This document shows, piece after piece, positions 17,033 to 25,252 of a stretch of DNA of 64,000 bases. Positions within the stretch are counted from its first letter, which is position 1. Every line of letters starts with the position of its first letter. Origin of the DNA: DATBLE01 sp963791425. Its GTDB lineage: Bacteria; Actinomycetota; Thermoleophilia; Gaiellales; Gaiellaceae. The notes under the pieces are model-generated. The model did not search any database, was not told where the DNA came from, and worked only from the letters and a program-made list of their open reading frames with translations. The translations under genes were made by a program, and so were the position numbers. The stretch spans positions 248,001-312,000 of the forward strand of contig CAWBSE010000004.1 in the NCBI GenBank assembly GCA_963791425.1, written 5' to 3'.

Positions 17033-17542
17033 ATGCGGATGGTCGGGATCGCGCTCGTCGCCGGAACGCTGGCCCTAGTCGGCGCCGCGCAGGCCGCCCA
17101 GGCGCCGATCCGCGTCGTCGGGTTCGCGTCGATCGGGACATTCAAGGTGAGGGGGGGCACCCCGGCGAAGGCACGTGCCGCGTTCGGCACGCCCATCCGG
17201 GTGCATGAGCTCTCGGACAGCTGCACGATCACGTGGCCCGGTATCGAGATCGGCTTCTACTCGCTGGTCACGAACAAGCAGTGCCTGAGCACCACCCCGT
17301 TCGGCGGCGCCACGATCACGCGGGCATGGATCACCGACCGCGGGCTGCGCCAGGGCGACTCGCTCGCCCGTGCGAAGCAGCTCTACCCCTCCGCGCGGAA
17401 GCGCGCGACGAAGGGGTCGAGCGGGAACGTGCCGCTGGTCGTGCGGTTCTCACAGGCGATCGGCGAGTACGGACTGACCGGCGATTACAAGAACGGCAAG
17501 ATGACCAAGCTCCACATCGACGACCCGCAGGGCGGCGAGTAG
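17033..17542 (+). CDS. Secreted hypothetical protein
   Basis: 169 residues, ATG 17033, 43 bp from the divergent cyclase start. There is a signal peptide of about 21 residues (MRMVGIALVAGTLALVGAAQ). The mature part has two cysteines (DSCTITW and NKQCLSTT), likely a disulfide, and GGTPAKARAAFGTPIRVHEL, reminiscent of exported proteins that compare a value with a threshold; no family is named. Its stop is 3 bp from that of the convergent gene. Function unknown. Confidence 0.7.
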   Translation: MRMVGIALVAGTLALVGAAQAAQAPIRVVGFASIGTFKVRGGTPAKARAAFGTPIRVHELSDSCTITWPGIEIGFYSLVTNKQCLSTTPFGGATITRAWITDRGLRQGDSLARAKQLYPSARKRATKGSSGNVPLVVRFSQAIGEYGLTGDYKNGKMTKLHIDDPQGGE

Positions 17543-17545
17543 CGG

Positions 17546-18091
17546 CTACGAAGCCGGCGGCCGGAAGTCGCCGTAGATCGCCAGCGGCTTCTTCCCACCG
17601 CTGACCTCGAGGCGCCAGTGCACGAGGTCGGTGGCCTGCAGGCAGTTGTTGCCGCGGCCCATCAGGATCAGGCGGTAGTGCGTCCCCGGCCCGGTCGACG
17701 AGCCGGTCATCCGGAGCTCCTTGTAGAGCGCCGGGCCGCCCGCGCCGAAGCTCTTGCCGTCGCGGAGGTCGGTGACGAATGTCGTTGCCCGCTTCGGCGA
17801 GGCGAACGTCAGGGTGGGGAGGCCGGAGAGCTGGATGCGCCAGACCGCGCCGGAGAGCTTGCCGGTGACCCTGTAGGTGCCGTTCCGGCCGTCCGGCGAG
17901 AGCACGTCGCGCGCGAGCGGGGTGAATCTCAGCCGGGCGAGCTCGCTCTTCTCGAACGACTCGAGCGGGTCGGTGCGCTCGTACCACGTGCCCTTCTCCG
18001 CACAGCAGGCGCAGGCCATGGCGGCGCCCGATGCTGCGAGCGCGGCTGCCGCGACGGCCGCGAGGACGAGAAGACGGACGGCGCCTGCCAT
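17546..18091 (-). CDS. Secreted hypothetical protein with CACC motif
   Basis: 181 residues. The ATG at 18091 has an excellent AGGAGGT at 18100-18106; the frame extends upstream but that part is Arg/Ser/Pro-rich non-coding sequence. The signal peptide (MAGAVRLLVLAAVAAAALAA) leads to MACACCAEKGTWYERTD, a cluster of three cysteines at the mature N-terminus that could be lipidated or bind metal. The rest is beta-rich with one more Cys near the end (NNCLQATDLVHW). It is co-oriented with the two genes upstream on this strand. Confidence 0.7.
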   Translation of the reverse strand: MAGAVRLLVLAAVAAAALAASGAAMACACCAEKGTWYERTDPLESFEKSELARLRFTPLARDVLSPDGRNGTYRVTGKLSGAVWRIQLSGLPTLTFASPKRATTFVTDLRDGKSFGAGGPALYKELRMTGSSTGPGTHYRLILMGRGNNCLQATDLVHWRLEVSGGKKPLAIYGDFRPPAS

Positions 18092-18104
18092 TGGGTGAAA
18101 CCTC

Positions 18105-18347
18105 CTAGGGGCTGAGGAGCGGAAGCTTCGGCCACCGCGTCGGGCCGCCGCCGCTCTCGCCGTCGCAGGCGGCCTTGGCCCGCGTGACGACCGGGACGAA
18201 CCTGCTGCCGTTGAAGCGGAACACCGAGTAGATGCCGCAGTCGCCGATGCCGTTGCCGGTGGTCGTCCCGGGGAGCGGCCCGGCCGCGGCTGCGGACGAG
18301 ACGGCAACTGCTGCGGCGACGGCCGCGAAGGTGAGAGCCCTGCGCAT
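18105..18347 (-). CDS. Small secreted protein
   Basis: 80 residues from ATG 18347. The signal peptide (MRRALTFAAVAAAVAVSSAA) is followed by a short mature domain with two cysteines (IGDCGIYSVF and KAACDGESGG). The ATG lies 8 bp after the stop of the upstream gene and has no obvious ribosome-binding site, which suggests translational coupling. The 13-bp gap to the next gene also supports co-transcription. No family recognised. Confidence 0.6.
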   Translation of the reverse strand: MRRALTFAAVAAAVAVSSAAAAGPLPGTTTGNGIGDCGIYSVFRFNGSRFVPVVTRAKAACDGESGGGPTRWPKLPLLSP

Positions 18348-18355
18348 CTGGGGCG

Positions 18356-18964
18356 TCAATGTACGGGAAGGGCGGACGGATGGAGGACGGGTACCGCGCC
18401 TGCCCAGCCCGACCGGAGGACGTCGACCAGCGTCGGCGGCGTGATCGTGTCGATGCGGCCGGCGGGGGCCGCCACCCGCTCCGAGTACCCCGAGGGCGTC
18501 CACCGCAGCAGCTCGCCCCCGGACACGAGCCACGCGCCGCCGTCGCGGGCGACGAACGCGCCGTCCGGTAGTTCCGCGAGCCGCGTGGGGTGGAGGCGCC
18601 GGGCGCGCCCGTCCAGCCGCTCGGCGTCCAGGCGCTCGTCGATCTCGTCCGCGCCGCTGGCGTCCACGATCGCGAGGAACCGGTTGTAGTCCTCGCGGCG
18701 GCAGAGCGCGCAGGGCCGGTGCCCGGCCGCGAAGGCCGTCGCCTCGTCGACGAAGAACAGCTCGGTGAACTTCCCCGGCTGCAGCAGCGCCTTCCGGTGC
18801 CAGCCCTTGAACTCGAGCCGGCAGGAGATCCAGCGCCGGGTCGCCTGCAGCCGCCGGATCCGCCCGGCGTCGTCGTGAAGGCAGCCGCGGTTCCCGTAGA
18901 CGAGCCCGCGTGCGGGGTGAGCGATCAGCTCGGAGAACGGGGTGACGCGGTTCTGGAGGGCCAC
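18356..18964 (-). CDS. Conserved hypothetical protein with GHRPCALCRR motif
   Basis: 202 residues, about the expected length for a conserved cytosolic family of unknown role. Seen: LVYGNRGCLHDDAGRIRR, ISCRLEFKGWHRKALL, FFVDEATAFAAGHRPCALCRREDYNRF. The PCALC pair after GHR, with an earlier CLHDD, could bind zinc. There is no signal peptide, so this is the cytosolic member of a three-gene string with two exported proteins. Function is not assigned. Confidence 0.7.
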   Translation of the reverse strand: MALQNRVTPFSELIAHPARGLVYGNRGCLHDDAGRIRRLQATRRWISCRLEFKGWHRKALLQPGKFTELFFVDEATAFAAGHRPCALCRREDYNRFLAIVDASGADEIDERLDAERLDGRARRLHPTRLAELPDGAFVARDGGAWLVSGGELLRWTPSGYSERVAAPAGRIDTITPPTLVDVLRSGWAGAVPVLHPSALPVH

Positions 18965-19032
18965 TGCGCGAGGATTGCACGACCGAAGGGCAGCTGTCAG
19001 GCTAGAGGCAACCGAAGGGGAGGGGTGGGTAC

Positions 19033-21277
19033 GTGGGGCTGTTGATTCTCATCGTTGCGATCGCGGTCGTCGTGATCCTCGCCATGATCCTGGTCAAGAG
19101 CTTGAAGTACATCGGGCCGACGGACATCGGGCTGGTGACGAAGCGGTTCGGCAAGCGGCTGTCGGACGGGTCCGTGCTGGCGATGAACGGCGAGGCGGGC
19201 TTCCAGCACAGGCTGCTGATGCCGGGCTGGCGGTTCAAGCTGTGGCCTGTCTTCAGGATCGAGGAGTTCCCCTGGGTGCAGGTGCCCGCCGGCGAGATCG
19301 GCGTCGTCATCGCCCAGGTCGGCGCGCCCCTTCCGGTCGGCGCCAAGAGCGCGATCTACCACACCGACTTCGGGGACTTCGGCAACGTCGAGACGTTCCT
19401 CGCGAACGGCGGCGGCAAGGGCGTCCAGCGGCCGGTATTGCCGCCGGGCACGCTCGCGCCGATCCACCCGGTCGCGTTCATGGTGATCACCCCCCGCCAG
19501 GTCTACGGCCTGCCGGTGTCGACCGACCTCGCGACGTTCGGCATGGACGGGAAGCTGACCGACGGCGTGCTCCGGCCGCAGAGCTTTGGCCTCGACCCGA
19601 GTCAGCTGAAGGTCGTCCAGATCGGCCCGATCGACAACGTCGACATGGTCGGCATCGTCTACGCGCTCGAGGGACCCCGCCAGGTCTACGGCCTGCCGGT
19701 GTCGACCGACCTCGCGACGTTCGGCATGGACGGGAAGCTGACCGACGGCGTGCTCCGGCCGCAGAGCTTCGGGCTCGACCCGAGCCAGCTGAAGGTCGTC
19801 CAGATCGGCCCGATCGACGGGTGTGGACATGGTCGGCATCGTCTACGCGCTCGAGGGCGACCCGCTGCAGAAGGGCGACATCGCCGGCCGCCTCGGCGGC
19901 TACGAGGACGTCACGGAGATGGAGACGAACGACGCACCGGTCACCGAGGTGATGGAGGTCCTGCTCGGCAACAAGAACAACCTGCACAACAACTACCAGG
20001 ACTTCCAGGGATTCCTCGACCAGGGCGGACGCATCGGCCTGCAGCACGACCCGCTGCTGCCGGGCGCGTACCTGCTCAACCCGTTCCTGATCCACGTCGA
20101 CCTCGTGCCGATGACGGTCGTCAACCAGGGCGAGGTCAACGTCGTGATGAGCTACGTCGGCCTGCCGACCCAGGACATGAGCGGGGAGGACTTCAAGTTC
20201 GGCTCGATCGTCAAGCCGGGCCACAAGGGGATCTGGGCGGAGCCGCTCCGCACCGGGAAGTACTCGCTCAACCCCCACTGCTACGGGACGATCGTCGTCC
20301 CGACCAGCATCCTCACGCTGAACTGGGCGGAGGCGTCGAGCCAGGCGCACGACCTCGACCGGGCGCTGTCGCCGATCGACGGCAAGAGCCGCGAGGGCTT
20401 CGAGTTCAGTATCGACCTCCAGGTGCAGATCCACGTGCCGGACGTCAAGGCGCCGAAGGTGATCAGCATGGTCGGTTCGATGCAGAACCTCGTGAACGAG
20501 GTGCTGCAGAGCGCGGTCGGCAACCACTTCCGCAACACGCTGCAGAGCCTGCCCGCGGTCACGTTCATCGAGACCCGCGACCAGGTGCAGCACGAGGCCG
20601 AGGAGTACATCGTCATGTACCTCAGCCGCTACGACGTCGAGACGCGGGGCGTCTACATCCAGGACGTCGACCTCCCGCCGCAGTTGGTCGAGGTGCTCAC
20701 GGCGCGCGAGATCGCGAACCAGCAGAAGGCGACGTACGTCCAGGAGCGCCAGGCGCAGGACGAGCGCGTCCAGATGGAGAAGTCGCGCGGCATCGCCGAG
20801 CAGCAGGCCCAGCTCGCGGCGTCGCAGGTGGCGATCGACATCGCGGCAAACGGCGCCAGCGCGAAGAAGGCCGAGGGCGAGGGCATCGCCGCCTTCACCG
20901 TCGCCACCGGCACGGCCGAGGCCGACGTGATCAAGGCAAAGGGCAACGGCGAGGCCTCGGCGGTCCAGGCGATCGGCCTGGCGCGCGCCGCCGGCTTCAA
21001 GGCGCAGGTCGATGCGATCGGCTCGGGTGCGACGGCGATCGTCGCGGTGGCCAATGAGGTCAGCGGCGGCCACGTGAAGATCGTCCCGGACGTCCTCGTC
21101 ACGGGCGGAGGGGGCAGCTTCGAGGGCCTTGCCGCGACGCTGATGCAGCAGGTCGCGGGCGGCAACGGCATCGGTGGGAGCGGGGCGAAGGCGAAGTCGA
21201 CGCCCGACCCGGAGCGGAAGCCCGAGGCCAAGGCCCCGCCGGCACCGCACGCCGAGAGCAAGGCGGAGAAGGCGTGA
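19033..21277 (+). CDS. SPFH/flotillin-like protein, broken by duplication and frameshift
   Basis: One N-terminal transmembrane helix (MGLLILIVAIAVVVILAMILV), then an SPFH (band 7) region (DLQVQIHVPDVKAPKVISM, then YIQDVDLPPQLVEVL), then a long Ala/Glu/Lys-rich coiled coil to residue ~740. A 183-bp tandem duplication (19492-19857) repeats RQVYGLPVSTDLATFGMDG, and an extra base in the second copy at about 19820 shifts the frame. The first frame then runs through nonsense to 21057; the true downstream frame is open from 19823 to 21277. Without the duplicate the two parts join into a normal protein, so this is either a pseudogene or an assembly error. Role in the family: membrane microdomain scaffold. 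Confidence 0.8.
19492..19857. repeat. Direct tandem duplication, 182/183 bp
   Basis: Copy 1 is 19492-19673 and copy 2 is 19675-19857. They are nearly identical, differing by a handful of bases just before ATGGTCGGCATC, where copy 1 reads AACGTCGAC and copy 2 reads GGGTGTGGAC, one base longer. The duplication lies wholly within the SPFH gene. Confidence 0.9.
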
Positions 21278-21375
21278 CCGACTTCCCCGACTCGCATCGC
21301 GACCTGCTCGACTCCGAGGTCGCGACGCTGGCCACGCTCGACCCGAACGTGTGGGCCGTGAACATGCGCGGCTGA
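21274..21375 (+). pseudogene. Remnant of a pyridoxamine-phosphate-oxidase-family gene
   Basis: 33 codons from a GTG that overlaps the SPFH stop (GTGA). The product begins VTDFPDSHRDLLDSEVATLA and continues TLDPNVWAVNMRG before a stop. The first 27 residues resemble the N-terminus of F420/FMN-dependent PPOX-fold proteins (FPxSHRDLLxxxVATLATxxP), which are about 130-150 residues long. The rest of the domain is missing, so this is probably a truncated relic. The similarity is from memory of the family and is short. Confidence 0.45.
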
Positions 21376-21383
21376 GGCGCAGG

Positions 21384-21860
21384 GTGAGGGACGACGCAGA
21401 GCTACAGCTGCTGCGGCGCGCGATCGAGCTGGCCGCGGCCGCACGGGAGCACGGAAACCACCCGTTCGGCTCCGTGCTCGCCGACGGCGACGGCGAGGTC
21501 GTCCTCGAGGTGGAGAACACCGTGGTCACCGGGCGCGACGTGACGGCGCACGCGGAGATCGAGCTCGTCCGCGCGGCGAGCGCCCGCTTCGAGCCCGGGA
21601 CGCTCGGCGCCTGCACGCTGTACACGAGCACCGAGCCGTGCGCGATGTGCGCGGGCGCGATCTTCTGGTCGGGGATCGGCCGGGTCGTGTTCGCCCTGAG
21701 CAGCGCCACGCTCGGCTCGATCGTCGAAGACCCGACGGGCGCCTACACACTCGCGATGTCGTGTCGTGACGTCTTCGCGCGCGGGGGCCGCGCGGTCGAC
21801 GTCCGCGGCCCGCTGCTCGAGGACGAGGCCCGCGTCGTCCACGAGGGGTTCTGGCAGTAG
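21384..21860 (+). CDS. Nucleoside/nucleobase deaminase (CDA fold)
   Basis: 158 residues from GTG 21384. The zinc-dependent deaminase signature is complete: TAHAEIELVRAAS (His ligand and catalytic Glu) and TSTEPCAMCAGAIFWSG (PCxxC ligands). NHPFGSVLADGDGEVVLEVEN matches guanine deaminase/tRNA adenosine deaminase relatives. The C-terminal VFARGGRAVDVRGPLL and lack of a tRNA-binding signature favour a free-base or nucleoside deaminase, such as guanine deaminase, but the substrate is not certain. It is 12 bp upstream of the HAD gene. Confidence 0.85.
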   Translation: MRDDAELQLLRRAIELAAAAREHGNHPFGSVLADGDGEVVLEVENTVVTGRDVTAHAEIELVRAASARFEPGTLGACTLYTSTEPCAMCAGAIFWSGIGRVVFALSSATLGSIVEDPTGAYTLAMSCRDVFARGGRAVDVRGPLLEDEARVVHEGFWQ

Positions 21861-21872
21861 GCTGCGCAAGCG

Positions 21873-22817
21873 GTGACGGACCACCTGCTCGCCTCCTGGA
21901 ACGACACGCCGTCCCGCGCGGCGATCGTCGACTTCGTCGCGCGGGTGACGACCGAGGGCGGGGCGGATTACGTCCCGATCGACGACCGGATCGCGGTCTT
22001 CGACAACGACGGGACGCTCTGGTGCGAGAAGCCGATGCCGATCGAGTTCGGGTTCGTCCTCGGGCGACTGGCGGCGATGGCGGAGGCCGACGAGGCGTTG
22101 CGCACCCGCCAGCCCTGGCAGGCCGCGTACGAGCAGGACTACGGCTGGTTCGGCAATGCGGTCACGAAGCACTACCACGGCGACGAGGCCGACGCGAAGC
22201 TGCTGCTCGGCGGCATGGTGCAGGCGTTCGCCGGCCAGACGGTCGACGAGTACTCGGTCGCCGCGGAGGCGTTCCTGCTCGGCGGGAAGCACCCGACGCT
22301 CGGCCGTGGTTTCCACACCTGCGGCTATCTGCCGATGGTCGAGCTCCTGCGCTACCTCGAGGCCAACGGGTTCACCAACTACATCGCCTCGGGCGGCGAC
22401 CGCGACTTCATGCGCCCGGTCACGGCCGCCATGTACGGCATCCCCGCCGAGCGGGTGATCGGCAGCTCGAACGCGCTCGCCTATGCGGACGACGAGCACG
22501 GCGGCAACATCTCCTACCAGGCGGCCATGGAGATCTTCGACGACGGGCCGGTGAAGCCGGCCCGGATCTGGAGCCGCGTCGGCAGGCGGCCGATCGTCGC
22601 CGGCGGAAACTCGAACGGCGACATCGCGATGCTTCGCTACGCGGGCGGCAAGGGGCGTCCTGCGCTCCGGCTGCTTCTGCTCCACGACGACGAGGAGCGC
22701 GAGTTCGACTACACGACCGGCGCCGAGACCTCGTTGGAGACGGCGGCAGCCCAGGGCTGGACGGTGGTCAGCATCAGCAACGACTGGGCGACCGTGTTCG
22801 CCGACGTCGACGGCTGA
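21873..22817 (+). CDS. HAD-superfamily phosphatase-like hydrolase
   Basis: 314 residues, GTG start. Motif I is IAVFDNDGTLWCEKP (nucleophile Asp and general-acid Asp two residues later). Motif II is in YIASGGDRDFMRPV, and the late acidic motif is GNSNGDIAMLRYA. A large helical cap lies between motifs I and II (about 60-190). The family includes nonspecific acid phosphatases and phosphoserine-phosphatase relatives. No signal peptide is seen, so it is cytosolic here. Substrate unknown. Confidence 0.85.
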   Translation: MTDHLLASWNDTPSRAAIVDFVARVTTEGGADYVPIDDRIAVFDNDGTLWCEKPMPIEFGFVLGRLAAMAEADEALRTRQPWQAAYEQDYGWFGNAVTKHYHGDEADAKLLLGGMVQAFAGQTVDEYSVAAEAFLLGGKHPTLGRGFHTCGYLPMVELLRYLEANGFTNYIASGGDRDFMRPVTAAMYGIPAERVIGSSNALAYADDEHGGNISYQAAMEIFDDGPVKPARIWSRVGRRPIVAGGNSNGDIAMLRYAGGKGRPALRLLLLHDDEEREFDYTTGAETSLETAAAQGWTVVSISNDWATVFADVDG

Positions 22818-22829
22818 CGGAGCGGTTCG

Positions 22830-23150
22830 CTAGGCGGAGGCGGGCTCGGCGGTGTCCGCGGCGTTCGGACAGACCTTGCGGTGCTCGGCGAGCAGCGCCT
22901 TGCCACGGTGCTTCTCGGTGACCGCGATCCAGCCGCAGGCTTCGCAGGAGACCTCCCGCTCGGCCGCCTTCACGGCCCGCCGGGTGCGCGCCGCCTCGCC
23001 CGCCGGGCAGTCGTGCTCCTCGAACTCGCGAAGCGCCCAGCGCAGCTGCGGCCGCTCCCAGCGCAGGCCGCAGACGCCGCAGACGGCAACGCCGGGGTTG
23101 TCGAGCGCCTGCTCCGCCTCTTCCTTACGTTTTGCGCTGCCCCAGGCCAC
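22830..23150 (-). CDS. Small double zinc-ribbon-like protein
   Basis: 106 residues, GTG start. Two similar units are visible: CGVCGLRWERPQLRWALREF ending in HDC, and CEACGWIAVTEKHRGKALL ending in HRKVC. Each offers CxxC plus a distal His/Cys, so each probably binds one zinc. The unit length (about 28 residues) and basic character suggest nucleic acid or protein binding. It is convergent with the HAD gene. No family name assigned. Confidence 0.7.
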   Translation of the reverse strand: MAWGSAKRKEEAEQALDNPGVAVCGVCGLRWERPQLRWALREFEEHDCPAGEAARTRRAVKAAEREVSCEACGWIAVTEKHRGKALLAEHRKVCPNAADTAEPASA

Positions 23151-23207
23151 CAGTCGACTCTACCGACCGGGCCGGTGCCTTCCGACGCTCGGTGGAAAGA
23201 TACGGCG

Positions 23208-23546
23208 ATGAGTTCCGCCGGTCTGCCCGCCATTCGTGGGGAGTTGCAGCACGCGATCGCGCGCCTGCGCGGCACGCCGCCCACCTGCACGATCCTGGTC
23301 GGCCGGATGACCCTGCTGCGGGGTGGCCTCTTCAACAAGCGCGTTCCCGGCTGGTACATCGGCGCGGCGCAGGACGGAGCGACCCAGATCCATTTCGCGA
23401 TCGGCACCGACCTCCGCCTCTACCCCGGCACCCGCGTGGACGGGCGCGGTCAGTTCGCGACCCCGGGCGAGTGGGACTACGCCGACACCGCCGCCTACCG
23501 CGGGATCGACGAGCGCCTGCTGGTGCTGCTCCGCGGCGTTGATTAG
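23208..23546 (+). CDS. Hypothetical protein
   Basis: 112 residues from ATG 23208 with a GGAAAGA upstream. The body (TCTILVGRMTLLRGGLFNKR, VPGWYIGAAQDGATQIHFAI, DLRLYPGTRVDGRGQFATPG) reads as a compact alpha/beta protein without signal or membrane segment. It is divergent from the zinc-ribbon gene by 57 bp. No family recognised. The 158 bp after it hold no recognisable feature. Confidence 0.65.
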   Translation: MSSAGLPAIRGELQHAIARLRGTPPTCTILVGRMTLLRGGLFNKRVPGWYIGAAQDGATQIHFAIGTDLRLYPGTRVDGRGQFATPGEWDYADTAAYRGIDERLLVLLRGVD

Positions 23547-23704
23547 CCGCGTCCCGGCGCCTACCGGGTCGCCGGCAGGTCGATGCGTGCCTCGGGAACC
23601 AGCCTGCTCGCTGCTCGCTGCGCTGCCTCCTGGGGCTCGCAGGGCGAGCATCGCTGCGGTTCGCGCAGCAGCCCGGGACGCCAACGGATGAATAGCCGCG
23701 ATCG

Positions 23705-24940
23705 ATGTTGCCTCGTGCGGGCCGTGTAGTGCGTCGGCACGAGTGGGTGGCGCTTGCGGCGCTCGTCGTTGTCTCGACCGCGCTTCGCGCCTGGGCGGCG
23801 CTCGAGGTGCCGGTGCCGTGGATCGCGCCGGACGAGATGGTGTACGGGTTGCTTGGCCGCGGCCTGTGGCTGCATGGCTCGCTCGACATCCTCGGTGGGC
23901 CAACCCCGTACTACAGCTTGCTCACGCCGCTGCTTGCGGGCTTTCCGCTGGCGGCGTTCGGGGCGAGCACCGGCTACGACGTGCTGCACGGGCTGCAGGC
24001 GTTCGTGATGTCGCTTGCCGCCGTACCCGCATATTTCTGGGCGCGCTCGCTCGTTTCACGTCGCGGCGCGTTCGGAGCGGCTGCGTTGACCGTCGCCACG
24101 CCGGTGCTCGCCTACTCCGGCCTCGTGATGACCGAGGTGCTGTTCTATCCGCTGCTCGTGGCCGCCGCGTGGGCGGGCGCTGAGGCGATCGCCCGGCCGA
24201 CGCGCAAGAACCAGATGCTGCTGCTGGTCGCGTTCGTCGCCGTGTGCGCGACACGCATCCAGGGGATCGTCCTTGTCCCGGCCCTGGTGACGGCGGTCCT
24301 GCTCGACGGGGCGATCGGTCGTTCCTGGGGACGGCTGCGACGTCACCTGCTCGCCGCGGCGGGGTTCGGCGTGCTGCTCGGCGCGTGGGTGGCGTGGCGG
24401 CTTGCTTCGGGAGAGGCCACGCTCGGCGGCTACGGAGTCACGACGGATGCCTCGTACAGCGTCGGCATGGCAGCGAAGTTCGTCCTCTACCACGGGGCGT
24501 CGCTACTTATCCTCTCGGCGCTCTTCCCCGTGATCGCGGTCGTGCTCAAGCTCGTGGAGGCGCTGCGCCGCGGCGAGAATGACGAACGGGTGCGCGCGTA
24601 CCTGGCGGTTGCGGCGTCGCTCACGGTCTGGGTCGTTGTCGAGGTCGGTGTTTTCGCGTCACGGTACGCCGACCGCCAGATCCTCGAGCGCAACCTGATC
24701 CCGCTCGCGCCGCTGCTGTTCGTGGGGCTCGTGCTCTGGCTCGAACGCGGGCCAGATGGCGGCTACATCGAGCGTGGCGTCATCGCGGCGCTGGCGATCG
24801 TCGTGCTCGTTCTTCTCCCGGTGAACGCCTGGGTGACCACGGTCTACGACGCGATGACGCTGGTCCCGCTGTACAAGCTGTCAACAGCGACATCGACCTC
24901 AACCCTGACCTGGGTCTACCGCGCGGCCGTGGTCGCCGTT
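23705..24940 (+). CDS. Membrane glycosyltransferase (GT39/ArnT-like), 3' end lost
   Basis: About 405 residues of a multi-pass (about 9-10 helices) lipid-linked-sugar glycosyltransferase. The catalytic acidic pair sits in the first extracytoplasmic loop, VPWIAPDEMVYGLLGRGLW (about residues 35-55), and SLVSRRGAFGAAALTVATPVL is typical of this class. Normal members are 500-650 residues with a C-terminal soluble region. Here, from about 24935, the frame continues to 25804 but that part is merely antisense to the next two genes, so the gene is truncated or mis-joined there. ATG 23705 is used. Confidence 0.75.
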
Positions 24941-25252
24941 CCAGCCAGGCTGGGTGCTCGTCGGGCTCCAGTCCCCGACGCCGACGACCTGCAGGTGCGC
25001 AGCGGCGTGGGCCGCCGAGGACTGCGCCTGTCCGAGCCTCGCCGCCGCGCGGACCGCGAGCACGAGGCCCTCGTTCGCCATGTCCAGGAGCTCGTGACCC
25101 GATCGGGCATACCGGAGCAGGCGCCGCTCGAGCTCGAGCAGGACGAGGTCGACCGCGGCGAGCAGTTCAGGATTCGGAAGCGAGGAGAGCGTCTGCTCGA
25201 AGTCGTACGCCCGGGACTCCGCTCCGCCCAGCTCGTCAGGTGTGTTCGTCAC
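24899..25252 (-). CDS. Small helical hypothetical protein downstream of MauE-Trx fusion
   Basis: 117 residues, GTG start overlapping the stop of the MauE-thioredoxin gene (GTGA). The sequence is helical and acidic (AYDFEQTLSSLPNPELLAAV, DLVLLELERRLLRYARSGHE, LLDMANEGLVLAVRAAARLG). The last 15-20 residues, after VGVGDWSPTST, lie in the region where the oppositely read glycosyltransferase is truncated, so the true C-terminus is uncertain. No signal or membrane segment. Third gene of the cysteine-rich operon; function unknown. Confidence 0.65.
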   Translation of the reverse strand: MTNTPDELGGAESRAYDFEQTLSSLPNPELLAAVDLVLLELERRLLRYARSGHELLDMANEGLVLAVRAAARLGQAQSSAAHAAAHLQVVGVGDWSPTSTQPGWNGDHGRAVDPGQG

